From positions 1 to 64,000 of the forward strand of contig NZ_PGFC01000001.1 in NCBI RefSeq assembly GCF_002797875.1: a DNA stretch of 64,000 nucleotides. The letters run 5' to 3'. Under the pieces are notes generated by a model, which worked only from the letters and a program-made list of their open reading frames with translations, ran no database searches and was not told where the DNA came from. The position numbers were made by a program, and so were the translations under genes. The DNA comes from Pseudoscardovia suis. GTDB lineage: Bacteria; Actinomycetota; Actinomycetes; Actinomycetales; Bifidobacteriaceae. Below are positions 56,393-64,000 of the stretch, in pieces; within the stretch, counting starts at the first letter, position 1, and each line of letters opens with the position of its first letter.

Positions 56393-56803
56393 CTAGATGA
56401 TCTTGCCGTCGAGGTGGTCCACCTCGTGCTGGATTATCTGCGCGGTGTAGCCGGAGAATCCACGCATATGGCGCGTGAAGTCAGCATCCTGCCACACGAC
56501 CGTCACGTTTTCGAAGCGCGTGGCGCGATGCACATCCGTCAGCGACAGGCACCCTTCCTTCGTCATATAGATGCCGGTGCGCTTGGTGATCGTGGGATTG
56601 ACCATCACCACATCGCCTTTTTCCGTCGAGACGATGATGATGCGGGTGAGCGAACCGATCATATTGGCCGCGAGTCCCACACATTCATCATGATGCGCTG
56701 CGAGCGTGTCGCGCAGGTCCTCGATGATCTGCGAATCAGCGGGAGTCGCTGGGCGCGAGATCTTGCTCAGCAGTTCGATGTCCGTCACAATGGGCTGTTC
56801 CAT
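56393..56803 (-). CDS. def: Peptide deformylase-like protein (short type)
   Basis: Removes the formyl group from the N-terminal Met of new proteins. The 136-residue protein has motif 2 EGCLS (metal Cys) and motif 3 QHEVDHLDG (HExxH). Motif 1 reads VGLAANMIG where most active deformylases have GxGxAAxQ, so the usual Gln is replaced by Met. Short deformylases with this variant exist in Gram-positive bacteria, and activity is not certain. AAGGAG lies 5 bases before the ATG at 56803. It runs in the same direction as glnA, downstream of it, but glnA has a strong terminator between them. A second deformylase elsewhere in the genome would be expected. Confidence 0.88.
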   Translation of the reverse strand: MEQPIVTDIELLSKISRPATPADSQIIEDLRDTLAAHHDECVGLAANMIGSLTRIIIVSTEKGDVVMVNPTITKRTGIYMTKEGCLSLTDVHRATRFENVTVVWQDADFTRHMRGFSGYTAQIIQHEVDHLDGKII

Positions 56804-56914
56804 GGGAACTCCTTTCTTTGGCGACTCCATTGTAGTGTGATTGCGGATTGTCTGTGGCTGCAGCATGAATTGCGATTCTGTGATGCAGCAGCAGGGGCTG
56901 CCGCAGATAAAGAA

Positions 56915-56953
56915 AGGACCCGGTTGGAATCATCTGGATTCCAACCGGGTCCT
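56915..56953 (-). terminator. Terminator after glnA
   Basis: AGGACCCGGTTGGAAT (56915-56930) and ATTCCAACCGGGTCCT (56938-56953) form a perfect 16-bp stem with a 7-base loop. On the minus strand TTTCTTTAT follows the stem, so it ends the glnA transcript. Confidence 0.92.
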
Positions 56954-57012
56954 AGGCTTCCGCGATTCATGCCGCCGAACCAAGCACCAAGCTCAGTTCA
57001 CACGGCAGGCGA

Positions 57013-58449
57013 TCAGATGTGGAAGTACAGCTCGTAATCGAGCGGCGTCGGCTGCAGGCGAGCCTTGTCGATCTCAGCATGCTTGATGTCGAGCCAGGTC
57101 TCGATGAGGTCGTCGGTGAAGACGTTGCCGGCGGTGAGGAAGTCGTGATCTTCTTCCAGAGCCTTCAGCGCTTCGTCGAGGGAGCCCGGAGCCTGCTTGA
57201 TGTTGGCGTACTCTGCCGGAGGAAGCTCATAGAGATCCTTGTCGATAGGTGCCGGAGGCTCGATGTGGTTGATGATGCCGTCGAGGCCAGCCATGAGCTG
57301 TGCGGAGAAGGCGAGGTACGGGTTGCAGGACGGATCCGGCGCGCGGAACTCGATACGCTTTGCAGCCGGGGACTTGCCAGCGAGCGGGATGCGGATGGCG
57401 GCGGAGCGGTTGCGTGCGGAGTAAACCATGCACACAGGGGCTTCGAAGCCAGGCACCAGACGGTGGTAAGAGTTCAGGGACGGGTTCGTGAAGGCAAGCA
57501 CGGAGGAGGAGTGCTTGATCAGACCGCCGACGTACCACTGTGCGATCTTGGACAGGCCGCCGTATTCCTTCTCGTCGAAGAACAGCGGCTTGCCGTCCTT
57601 CCACAGGGACTGATGGCAGTGCATGCCGGTGCCGTTGTCGCCAGCGATCGGCTTCGGCATGAACGTTGCGGCCTTGCCGGCCTGTGCAGCGGTCTCATGC
57701 ACGATGTACTTGTACTTCATCAGGTCATCGCCTGCGTGTTGCAGGGAGTTGAAGCGGTAGTTGATCTCCTGCTGGCCAGCGCCGCCCACCTCGTGGTGAG
57801 AACGCTCGAGCTCAAGGCCGACGGCCTGCAGGTTGTGCACCATGTCGTCGCGCAGATCCTGGGAGTGGTCGATCGGCGGAATCGGGAAGTAGCCGCCCTT
57901 GACCTTGTTCTTGAACGCGATGTTCGGGGTGCCGTCGTCTTCGTAATCCTTGCCGGAGTTCCACGGAGCCTCGATGGAGTCGACCTCGTAGAAGGAGCGA
58001 GCCATGGAGTTCTCGAAACGAACCTTGTCGAAGATGAAGAATTCAGCCTCAGGAGCGAAGTATGCGGTGTCGGCGATGCCGGTGGACTTGAGGAATGCCT
58101 CAGCCTTTGCGGCGACCTGACGCGGGTCACGGCTGTAAGGCTCATCGGTGATCGGGTCGACGATGGAGAAGGCGACATCAAGCGTCTTGTGCTTACGGAA
58201 CGGGTCGATGTAAGCGGTGGTCACGTCCGGCTTGAGGTTCATGTCGGACTCGTTGATCGCCTGGAAACCGGTCACCGAGGAACCGTCGAACGGCATGCCG
58301 TCGGTGAAAGCGTCGTGCAGGAACGCCGCAGCCGGCACAGTGAAGTGCTGCTGAACGCCGATGAGGTCGGTAAAGCGCACGGAGACATACTCGATGCCTT
58401 CCTTATTGATAAGGGCCTCGGCGTCTTCCTTGGTCTTGATGTCAGTCAT
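57013..58449 (-). CDS. glnA: Glutamine synthetase, type I (GSI-beta)
   Basis: Makes glutamine from glutamate, ammonia and ATP; the main ammonium assimilation step. The 478-residue protein opens [40 protein letters not shown] with [16 protein letters not shown] nearby. Active-site segments are [33 protein letters not shown] (metal-binding), [11 protein letters not shown] and [26 protein letters not shown] near 395-410 holds the Tyr that is adenylylated in GSI-beta enzymes, so covalent control by an adenylyltransferase is likely. AAGGATTGTCAG precedes the ATG at 58449. A GlnR-type binding pattern lies upstream. The gene ends at a perfect 16-bp hairpin terminator. Confidence 0.97.
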   Translation of the reverse strand: MTDIKTKEDAEALINKEGIEYVSVRFTDLIGVQQHFTVPAAAFLHDAFTDGMPFDGSSVTGFQAINESDMNLKPDVTTAYIDPFRKHKTLDVAFSIVDPITDEPYSRDPRQVAAKAEAFLKSTGIADTAYFAPEAEFFIFDKVRFENSMARSFYEVDSIEAPWNSGKDYEDDGTPNIAFKNKVKGGYFPIPPIDHSQDLRDDMVHNLQAVGLELERSHHEVGGAGQQEINYRFNSLQHAGDDLMKYKYIVHETAAQAGKAATFMPKPIAGDNGTGMHCHQSLWKDGKPLFFDEKEYGGLSKIAQWYVGGLIKHSSSVLAFTNPSLNSYHRLVPGFEAPVCMVYSARNRSAAIRIPLAGKSPAAKRIEFRAPDPSCNPYLAFSAQLMAGLDGIINHIEPPAPIDKDLYELPPAEYANIKQAPGSLDEALKALEEDHDFLTAGNVFTDDLIETWLDIKHAEIDKARLQPTPLDYELYFHI

Positions 58450-58499
58450 CTGACAATCCTTTCGTCTTGAGGAATACAAGGTAAAGTGTAGGGTTCCGA

Positions 58500-58537
58500 G
58501 TTTCGCAAAGTCGCTCGTTACGTTACGAACATGTTTC
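58500..58537 (-). promoter_or_regulatory. Candidate GlnR-type binding site upstream of glnA
   Basis: On the coding strand the order is GAAAC (58533-58537), 6 bases, GTAAC (58522-58526), 6 bases, AGCGA, 6 bases, GAAAC (58500-58504). GAAAC and GTnAC boxes spaced 11 bp apart are the actinobacterial GlnR pattern; one box is degenerate. A second GTAAC overlaps at 58517-58521. The site is 51 bases before the glnA start. Confidence 0.5.
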
Positions 58538-58624
58538 GGGACGCGTTTAAGTATTGAAAACAGTGGCGAGTTGATGTATTGCGATGTGGTCATTGGCTTG
58601 CGCTGCCGTTGCGAAATCAATAAA

Positions 58625-58655
58625 GAAAGCGCCCCATCAAGGAGCGCTTTCGAAT
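58625..58655 (-). terminator. Terminator of the DUF4191 gene
   Basis: GAAAGCGC (58625-58632) pairs with GCGCTTTC (58644-58651). Read on the minus strand, TTTCTTTATTG follows the stem, so it ends the minus-strand gene whose stop codon is at 58745. Confidence 0.8.
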
Positions 58656-58744
58656 TTCGAAAAGAAGCACGGGCCGCGTCCCTTACGCGATGCATGGTCG
58701 GGACGGTTGGTCGATTGCGACGGTTGCGACAGCGAGTCGCCGCG

Positions 58745-59512
58745 TCAGTTCTTTCCGCGCATTGCGCGAGGGCTGACGTGCACGCGGGAGGGATCCATGC
58801 CCTTGGGCATGTTCATCGTGTTGTTGCGCAGACGCAGGGAGCGCAGGCGGTTGTTGAGGCTTTCGAGTTCGTCGCGGCGCAGCTTGATCTTGTGGCCGCG
58901 CACGATCTTGCTGCGCAGCTTGCGCAGCGGCACCTGCTTGGGTCCATTGCCCACGCTGATGCGGTAGATCGGGATGTCGGAGCCCTGGGTGATCTTGCGG
59001 ATGGTCTTCTCCTGACGGTCCATGGCGCGCTGCACGCGGCCATAGTCTCCTTCGCCGATGAGGAAGATGCCGCTGAAGCTCGTGCCCAGCCAGATCATGT
59101 CCTTTGAACGGGGGTCAGCCCAGATGGGCTCTTCATTGAACGTGTATGCCTTGTTGTTGATGTTCTTGATCACCATCGCGGTGGCGCCCGGCCTGCCTTC
59201 GGCCATCGCATACATCGCAGTGTTCGAACGGTTGGTGAGCACGTACACGGCCACCGTGAAGCCGATCATGATGCCCAGAAGCACGGTGAGGATCCAACCG
59301 GGGATGCTGGTGCGGTACCACACGAGCGGCACGATGATCGAGATGATCACGGGGATTCCGAAGCTCAACGCCATCAGCAGCGGAAGGTGGGAGTCCTGCT
59401 GGCGTGTGAAATCGTAGACGGCGCTGAGCTGCTTGATGGTTCCGCGCAGGCGGCCTTCCTTCTTGGGCTTCTTGCCGTCGTTCTTCCTGGCGTTCGTGTC
59501 GTTCGTGGCCAT
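58745..59512 (-). CDS. DUF4191-family membrane protein
   Basis: A 255-residue protein of the actinobacterial DUF4191 family, no known function. A basic N-terminus ([20 protein letters not shown]) precedes two membrane spans at about 40-100 ([20 protein letters not shown] and [20 protein letters not shown]). A cytoplasmic domain of about 140 residues follows, with [42 protein letters not shown] and a basic helix. Such proteins usually lie beside lipoate/2-oxoacid-dehydrogenase or glnA genes in actinobacteria, as here. The ATG at 59512 is chosen because AAAAGGAAGCGC precedes it. The lpd-like gene lies 148 bp upstream on the same strand, so they may be co-transcribed. Confidence 0.9.
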   Translation of the reverse strand: MATNDTNARKNDGKKPKKEGRLRGTIKQLSAVYDFTRQQDSHLPLLMALSFGIPVIISIIVPLVWYRTSIPGWILTVLLGIMIGFTVAVYVLTNRSNTAMYAMAEGRPGATAMVIKNINNKAYTFNEEPIWADPRSKDMIWLGTSFSGIFLIGEGDYGRVQRAMDRQEKTIRKITQGSDIPIYRISVGNGPKQVPLRKLRSKIVRGHKIKLRRDELESLNNRLRSLRLRNNTMNMPKGMDPSRVHVSPRAMRGKN

Positions 59513-59660
59513 GCGCTTCCTTTTGCTCGTGGGTGGATTCAACTGTTTTGCATATTAGCGAGGTGGCTGTATAGGGCGGCGCTGTGGCCTTCCTTGCGCT
59601 GTTCGCTGCGTTTGCGTTCTCTGAGCCTGTGTAGCGCCGCCTGCGTTCACGCCGCCTCGT

Positions 59661-61355
59661 TCACATCGTGTGCAAGGGGGAGCCGTCCGCCTTGAGCAAT
59701 GCCTCGCCCAATGCTTCGCTGAAAGTGGGGTGTGCATGTATCGCCAGCGCAGCCTCGGTGAGGTGGATTCGATTGCGCACGATTTGCTGCGCTTCACCGA
59801 TGAATTCCGAGACATGCGGGCCGGCCATGTGCACGCCGAGCACCAGACGCGGCGAATCGGGGGCGCTGCCATCAACGCCCGTCACGATGTCAATGACGCC
59901 TGTGTCCCCGGCGATTGCGGTGCGTGCGTTGCCATCCATGGGAATCGCTGTTTCGCGCACGTCGCTGAAGGTTCCGAATGCACCGGACTTCGCCTGGTCG
60001 GCGTCCAGTCCCACGCTTGCAGCCTCGGGAAGGCTGAAGACGACGCGTGGCACGAGCTCGTCGCGCACCGGGGCGGGTGAAAGCCCTGCCATCGTCTCGG
60101 CGACCACGCGTCCTTGTGCGAAAGCGCGGTGCGCGAGCTGTCGGCCGGCGGTCACGTCGCCCACCGCCCATATGCCCGTCGCCATGCCCGACGCCATGTC
60201 CGACGACGTGGTGCGCCCCCACGGGTCCGTGACGATGAATCCGCGGGAATCGCGCTCCACTCCCGCTTGTTCGATCCACGGAGCGTCGGTTGAAGGCGTG
60301 CGTCCGATGGCGACGAGGCAGTAGTCAGCGCAGAGGGCGGCGGTGCCTTTGCGCGTGGAGACGGTGACCGTCGTGGTGCCGTCGTCGGTAGTGCAAGATT
60401 CGACGGCGGTGTAGTCCATGAATGTCACGCCATGCGCCGTCATGCCGCGTTTGAGCGACGCCCCCACGCGGCGCGGCCAATCCGACAGCGGCCGGCCATG
60501 GCGCACCAGCACCGTGACGCTGCTGCCCATCGCGGCCCAGAAGCTGGCGAATTCTAATCCCACGGCTCCCGATCCGATGACGATGACGGAGCGGGGGATG
60601 ACGGGCAGTTCCAATGCGGCGTCGGAATCGAGCACGCGGCCACCGAAGGGCGCTTCGGCGAGTGGACGGGGAGTGGCGCCGGTTGCGATCACCACATGAC
60701 GTGCGCTGATGCGATGCCGCGTTCCATCGGCAGAGTCGATCGTTACGGTGCGCATGGGTTGCGCGTCTCCTGCCGCAGGCTCCGTGGCGCTCGCAGCGGT
60801 GGTGGCTGTGTCGATGGCGGATTGCCCGTGCACGAATGCGATGCGCCGTGCCTTGATGAGGGATTCGAGTCCATCGACCATCGTGCGCACGGCATTGTGC
60901 TGGAAGTCGAGCAAGCGCTCGCGATCGGGCTGCTGTGCGCGCGTGCCGAAACCGAGGCGTTCGCCGCGGCGTGCCTCCCATGCTGCGTGGGCGGCGTCTA
61001 GCAGTGCCTTCGTGGGAATGCATCCGCGGTTCAGGCATGTGCCGCCGGCATGTTCGTCTCGTTCGATGAGCGTCACATGCAGGCCGAGTTGGGCGGCGCG
61101 CAAGGCGCATGAGTAACCGCCGGGGCCTGAGCCGATGATCGCCACATCGGTGCGCGTCGGTATGTCATTGGTGAACGCGGGGGAGGGAGTTATGATCGCA
61201 CTCTCGGTTGCTTCCTGTGTGGTTGATGTGGCCGGTGTAGTGGGGTTGGATGCGGTCTGATGATGCGTGGTCGGTGCAGCCTGCGCAGCCTGTGCAGTCG
61301 GTGCTGCCGACTGGGGTGCGCTGTGTGACGGTTCGTAGTGGTCCGGGTCTGCCAT
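59661..61355 (-). CDS. lpdA: Dihydrolipoamide dehydrogenase-like flavoprotein
   Basis: Flavin- and NAD-dependent disulfide oxidoreductase, 564 residues. After a Thr/Ala/Gln/Pro-rich leader of about 65 residues comes the FAD site VAIIGSGPGGYSCALRAAQLG and the redox pair in GGTCLNRGCIPTK. The NAD domain has VIVIGSGAVGLEFASFWAAMG, the second FAD site GIWAVGDVTAGRQLAHRAFAQG, and the C-terminal HAHPTFSEALGEAL supplies the catalytic His-Glu pair. E3 subunits reoxidise dihydrolipoyl groups of 2-oxoacid dehydrogenases or the glycine cleavage system. No E1, E2 or lipoate gene is nearby. CCGCAAGGAGGGCTC precedes the ATG at 61355. A different disulfide reductase function is possible. Confidence 0.9.
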   Translation of the reverse strand: MADPDHYEPSHSAPQSAAPTAQAAQAAPTTHHQTASNPTTPATSTTQEATESAIITPSPAFTNDIPTRTDVAIIGSGPGGYSCALRAAQLGLHVTLIERDEHAGGTCLNRGCIPTKALLDAAHAAWEARRGERLGFGTRAQQPDRERLLDFQHNAVRTMVDGLESLIKARRIAFVHGQSAIDTATTAASATEPAAGDAQPMRTVTIDSADGTRHRISARHVVIATGATPRPLAEAPFGGRVLDSDAALELPVIPRSVIVIGSGAVGLEFASFWAAMGSSVTVLVRHGRPLSDWPRRVGASLKRGMTAHGVTFMDYTAVESCTTDDGTTTVTVSTRKGTAALCADYCLVAIGRTPSTDAPWIEQAGVERDSRGFIVTDPWGRTTSSDMASGMATGIWAVGDVTAGRQLAHRAFAQGRVVAETMAGLSPAPVRDELVPRVVFSLPEAASVGLDADQAKSGAFGTFSDVRETAIPMDGNARTAIAGDTGVIDIVTGVDGSAPDSPRLVLGVHMAGPHVSEFIGEAQQIVRNRIHLTEAALAIHAHPTFSEALGEALLKADGSPLHTM

Positions 61356-61755
61356 GAGCCCTCCTTGCGGCTTGGTGACACGGTGAGGATTCGCCATGCC
61401 ATGGGTGCGTGTGCTGTGCCGTATGGGCGTATTTTATCGAATCGTGGCAGGGCACGGTGGCGCAGATGCTGCGTTTACCCTCATGGCGAAATGAAATGAG
61501 CGAAATGAAAGCACGATGTTGCACATGTGCTCTGCACTGTGCTCTGCGCGGGGCTGCCAGACACGGGTGGGGCTGTCGTAGCTGCATGAAATGCGACTGG
61601 AATTTGATTTTGCTTGCGAATGGGAATGTTTAATTATGGGATAAAATAAAAAATGTTGAGGGGCAATGACACTGAGGTGGGCAATGACGATGAAATGTCA
61701 CTGAGGCTCAAAGAATACAAAAAACAAACAGAGCGAACACAATGCCCAATGAAAA
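61356..61755. other. Intergenic region between lpdA-like and DUF3043 genes
   Basis: No supported gene. The first 230 bases hold the likely lpdA-like promoter region on the minus strand. At 61595-61740 the sequence is AT-rich (TTAATTATGGGATAAAATAA) and then has GGGCAATGAC twice (about 61661 and 61679). A 60-codon plus-strand frame starting at 61653 has no ribosome site and overlaps the terminator, so it is not called. Confidence 0.4.
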
Positions 61756-61789
61756 ACGCCGCAATGGAACGAATGAACCATTGCGGCGT
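61756..61789 (-). terminator. Terminator of the DUF3043 gene
   Basis: ACGCCGCAATGG (61756-61767) pairs fully with CCATTGCGGCGT (61778-61789). On the minus strand the stem is followed by TTTTTCATTGG. The DUF3043 stop lies 15 bases upstream in that direction. Confidence 0.9.
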
Positions 61790-61804
61790 CGACGGGTGCG
61801 GGCA

Positions 61805-62443
61805 TCAGTCCGGCCAGTGTCCGCGCTTCTTGTAACGAGGCTTGGGCATGCGCCAAGCGCGGATCTGCAGAGCGCGGCTCCACGAGTAGAAGCCAGTGCG
61901 CTGGCCCTTGGCGACGGCTCTGTCGCCGAACTTCGCGATGAGCTTCTTTTTCAGTCCATGCCACATGACGGCAGCATCGATGATGGCGATAAGCATGTAA
62001 ACGTATATCGCCACCATGAGCACAAACGCCACGACCTGGGACCATTGCTGCACGATGATGGAGGCGATGAGCGCCACAAGAATCACCGGCAGGAACCATT
62101 CGCCCAAGTTCCAGCGGGCGTCCACATAATCACGTGCGTAGACACGCCATGGAATGCGCTCGGCGGCTGGCATGTGCTGCACGTCGCCGGTCTCCATGGC
62201 CTCGTATTCGCGGTCCTGACGGGCACGATACTTCGCCTTCTCTGCCTTCTTGGCGGCCTTGCGGTCCTTGGGCACGAGCGGGCGCAAGCCAGCCTGCTGC
62301 GCCTGCTTGCGCTTGGGGGTGGGGCGGCCTTTGCCGGCGATGGAGGAGTCCGTGGTCTGTGAGGCTTCGGCGGTGTCCGAATGCGGCGGCACCTGCGCGG
62401 AGTCGGAGGAATCCTTGTCGCTCGATTTCCTGAAGAGTGTCAT
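61805..62443 (-). CDS. DUF3043-family membrane protein
   Basis: A 212-residue protein of the actinobacterial DUF3043 family, function unknown. The N-terminal half is polar and basic: a Ser/Asp-rich start, then GKGRPTPKRKQAQQAG, which is a family hallmark, and KDRKAAKKAEKAKYRARQDREYEAMETGD. Two membrane spans follow at about 115-165 (WFLPVILVALIASIIVQQW and VVAFVLMVAIYVYMLIAII), then a basic C-terminal tail ending KKRGHWPD. The central RDYVDARWNLGEW motif lies just before the first span. No clear ribosome site is visible before the ATG at 62443. It is divergent from the M20 dipeptidase gene and ends at a strong terminator. Confidence 0.92.
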   Translation of the reverse strand: MTLFRKSSDKDSSDSAQVPPHSDTAEASQTTDSSIAGKGRPTPKRKQAQQAGLRPLVPKDRKAAKKAEKAKYRARQDREYEAMETGDVQHMPAAERIPWRVYARDYVDARWNLGEWFLPVILVALIASIIVQQWSQVVAFVLMVAIYVYMLIAIIDAAVMWHGLKKKLIAKFGDRAVAKGQRTGFYSWSRALQIRAWRMPKPRYKKRGHWPD

Positions 62444-62612
62444 GCGAACAGGTTACGTTTATACCTAGACGCTTCAACGCCATCCCGTAGGCTTTCCCAA
62501 TGGTGTGATTGGCGGCGTTGCAGCCATCCCAGCCATCCCCATCCCAGCCATTCGTAGAATAGATAAAAGTAAAAGCACAACAGACGTCGGTGAAACAACA
62601 GAGGTGAATGAC

Positions 62613-63989
62613 ATGACGGGTGAAGCGATGAACGTGGAAACCATCCGAGAACGGGTGAACGACGATTGGAATCGCATCGTGGCGATGTTGTCGGACAAGA
62701 TTGCCTTGGCGAGCGTTTCGGCGCAAGGCATCACCGGCGAGCATATGAAGCGTTCGGCGCAATTCGTGGCCGATCAGATGAAGCTCGTGGGCATCGACGA
62801 TGCGCACGTCGTGCAGTCCGAGAACCCTGACGGAACCCCTGGGGCATGGGAGGTCGTGGGCTCAAAGGTAGTCGACCCTCAGGCTCCCACCGTGCTGCTC
62901 TACGCTCACCATGACGTGCAGCCGGTGCCTGACCGCGCGGCATGGCGCACCGATCCCTTCACGGCGACCACAGTGGGAGACCGCCTGTATGGGCGGGGTG
63001 CCGCAGACGACGGCGGTGGCATCGCCATCCATTCCGGGGCGCTTCATGCGCTGGGCGGCGATCTGCCGTGCAACATCAAGCTGTTTTTCGAAGGCGAGGA
63101 AGAAATGGGCTCTCCGAGCTTCATCCCCTTCCTCAAAGCTCATCGCGATGAATTCGAATCCGACGTAATCATCGTGGCGGATTCGGGCAACTGGTCGGCG
63201 TCCATCCCCAGCCTCACCACGTCCTTGCGCGGCAACACCGACGTGGATGTAACGGTGAAGGTGCTCGAGCACCCCGTGCATTCGGGGCAGTTCGGCGGTC
63301 CGATCCTTGACGCGGTGACGCTCTCGGCGATGCTCATCTCCTCGATGTATGACTCCAACGGCGACCTTGCGGTGCCCGGTCTGGAATCGCAGGAGCCGGT
63401 CGGAGGCCTGCAACGCGACCTTGACGAAGCCACGTTCCGCGCGGATTCCTCCACGGTGCCCGGCTACCGGCTCGCCGGCACCGGCTCCTTGGCGCAGCGT
63501 GTGTGGACCAAGCCGTCCGTGAGCGTCATCGGCTTCGACGCCCACCCCGTCGACGGCTCGTTCAACGTCATCGCCAACACCGCACGATTCCGTCTGTCAC
63601 TGCGCACTGCACCTGCGCAGGACCCCGCTGAGGCGCAGAAGGCGCTCGCGGACTTCTTGGTGTCGCACGCCCCCTTTGGCGCTCAGGTGAGCGTTGCCAA
63701 TGGTGAGAACGGCATGGGGTGGGCGATGGACCCGGATTGCAAGGCAGTGGGCGTCGCAGAGCAGGCGATGAGCGACGCTTTCGGCGTCACGCCCGTGAAC
63801 AAGGGCGAAGGCGGTTCCATCCCGTTCATTCCCGAATTGCAGCGTCTTTTCCCGCAAGCGCAGGTCATCGTGACCGGTCCCGAGGATCCGCAGGCCAATG
63901 CGCACAGCCCTAATGAATCCATCTCCCTGAGCGGATTGCGCAACAACATCGTCACGGAGGCGCTGTTCCTCTCCCGCTACGCGCAGTGA
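62613..63989 (+). CDS. M20-family dipeptidase
   Basis: A 458-residue di-zinc peptidase of the PepV/CNDP-like M20 group, expected to cleave dipeptides or acylated amino acids in the cytoplasm. Metal-site motifs are VLLYAHHDVQPV (first His-Asp), DRLYGRGAADDGGGIAIHSG (bridging Asp; the usual DDKG reads DDGG), FFEGEEEMGSPS (catalytic Glu pair) and a late NAHSPNESISL His. The dimerisation domain includes LEHPVHSGQFGGPILDAV. The ATG at 62613 is preceded by AGAGGTGAATG; the frame runs on to 62505 but shows no better start. The gene appears complete and its stop lies 11 bases before the window ends. Confidence 0.92.
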   Translation: MTGEAMNVETIRERVNDDWNRIVAMLSDKIALASVSAQGITGEHMKRSAQFVADQMKLVGIDDAHVVQSENPDGTPGAWEVVGSKVVDPQAPTVLLYAHHDVQPVPDRAAWRTDPFTATTVGDRLYGRGAADDGGGIAIHSGALHALGGDLPCNIKLFFEGEEEMGSPSFIPFLKAHRDEFESDVIIVADSGNWSASIPSLTTSLRGNTDVDVTVKVLEHPVHSGQFGGPILDAVTLSAMLISSMYDSNGDLAVPGLESQEPVGGLQRDLDEATFRADSSTVPGYRLAGTGSLAQRVWTKPSVSVIGFDAHPVDGSFNVIANTARFRLSLRTAPAQDPAEAQKALADFLVSHAPFGAQVSVANGENGMGWAMDPDCKAVGVAEQAMSDAFGVTPVNKGEGGSIPFIPELQRLFPQAQVIVTGPEDPQANAHSPNESISLSGLRNNIVTEALFLSRYAQ

Positions 63990-64000
63990 CGGGCGGGTGA

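Noticed and set aside
61653-61835. 60-codon plus-strand frame upstream of the DUF3043 terminator
   Set aside because: No ribosome site, runs through the terminator hairpin and into the minus-strand DUF3043 gene.

Overview
This is a 64-kb chromosomal window from a high-GC Gram-positive bacterium, most likely a Bifidobacterium. The evidence is the gene set and its style: an enlarged NAD-dependent DNA ligase, NusB with a long acidic tail, GSI-beta glutamine synthetase beside DUF4191 and DUF3043 membrane proteins, polyphosphate glucokinase, a MetQ-like binding protein with a membrane anchor, and many Q/P/A-rich zinc-ribbon membrane proteins. I cannot fix the species. No rRNA or tRNA gene, integrase, transposase or cas gene was seen.

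Layout. 1-2.1 kb is a small accessory patch: a 79-bp direct repeat, an antitoxin/zeta-toxin pair and a possible gene remnant. 2.1-5.4 kb is unusual: an OFA-type MFS transporter (minus strand) sits between two arrays of palindromes repeated with a 74-bp period (5 units and 16 units), and its 5' end carries a 7-G tract that puts the best start codon out of frame. 5.4-14.8 kb holds lysS (with a possible 25-codon leader ORF overlapping its start), sbcD-sbcC and a purine permease. 15.2-28.8 kb is a cluster of poorly characterised genes: two paralogous zinc-ribbon/Q-rich/multi-span membrane proteins flank a 1572-residue SWIM-SNF2 ATPase, followed by a second SWIM protein, a coiled-coil tail-anchored protein and a VOC protein. 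28.9-29.9 kb has a candidate structured RNA ending in a strong terminator, then a second family of palindromic units (about 71-bp period). 29.9-35.6 kb carries an M20 amidohydrolase, an orphan vsr endonuclease and a metQ-metN-metI type importer. 35.7-43.1 kb is housekeeping: efp, nusB, carA, carB and ppgK. 43.2-50.8 kb has an aminotransferase, a large membrane protein, another array of the second palindrome family and a 1.1-kilo-residue TPR-like protein. 50.9-64 kb has ligA, a membrane protein, mrp, def, glnA, DUF4191, a lone dihydrolipoamide dehydrogenase, DUF3043 and an M20 dipeptidase.

How it works together. The clear operons are antitoxin-zeta (4-bp overlap), sbcD-sbcC (37-bp gap), metQNI (metN/metI overlap 4 bp), nusB after efp, and carA-carB (8-bp overlap). 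Convergent pairs are separated by strong hairpin terminators. glnA has a plausible GlnR-type site upstream.

The most unexplained signals are the 74-bp palindrome arrays. Their spacers fall into about five unrelated classes, yet the repeat pitch is almost perfectly constant. Arm changes keep G-U pairing on one strand, which would fit an RNA hairpin array or a helically phased protein-binding array. The second array family, the candidate ncRNA, the likely phase-variable transporter and the zinc-ribbon/SWIM-SNF2 cluster follow in interest. All functional statements rest on motifs read by eye; no database search was run.
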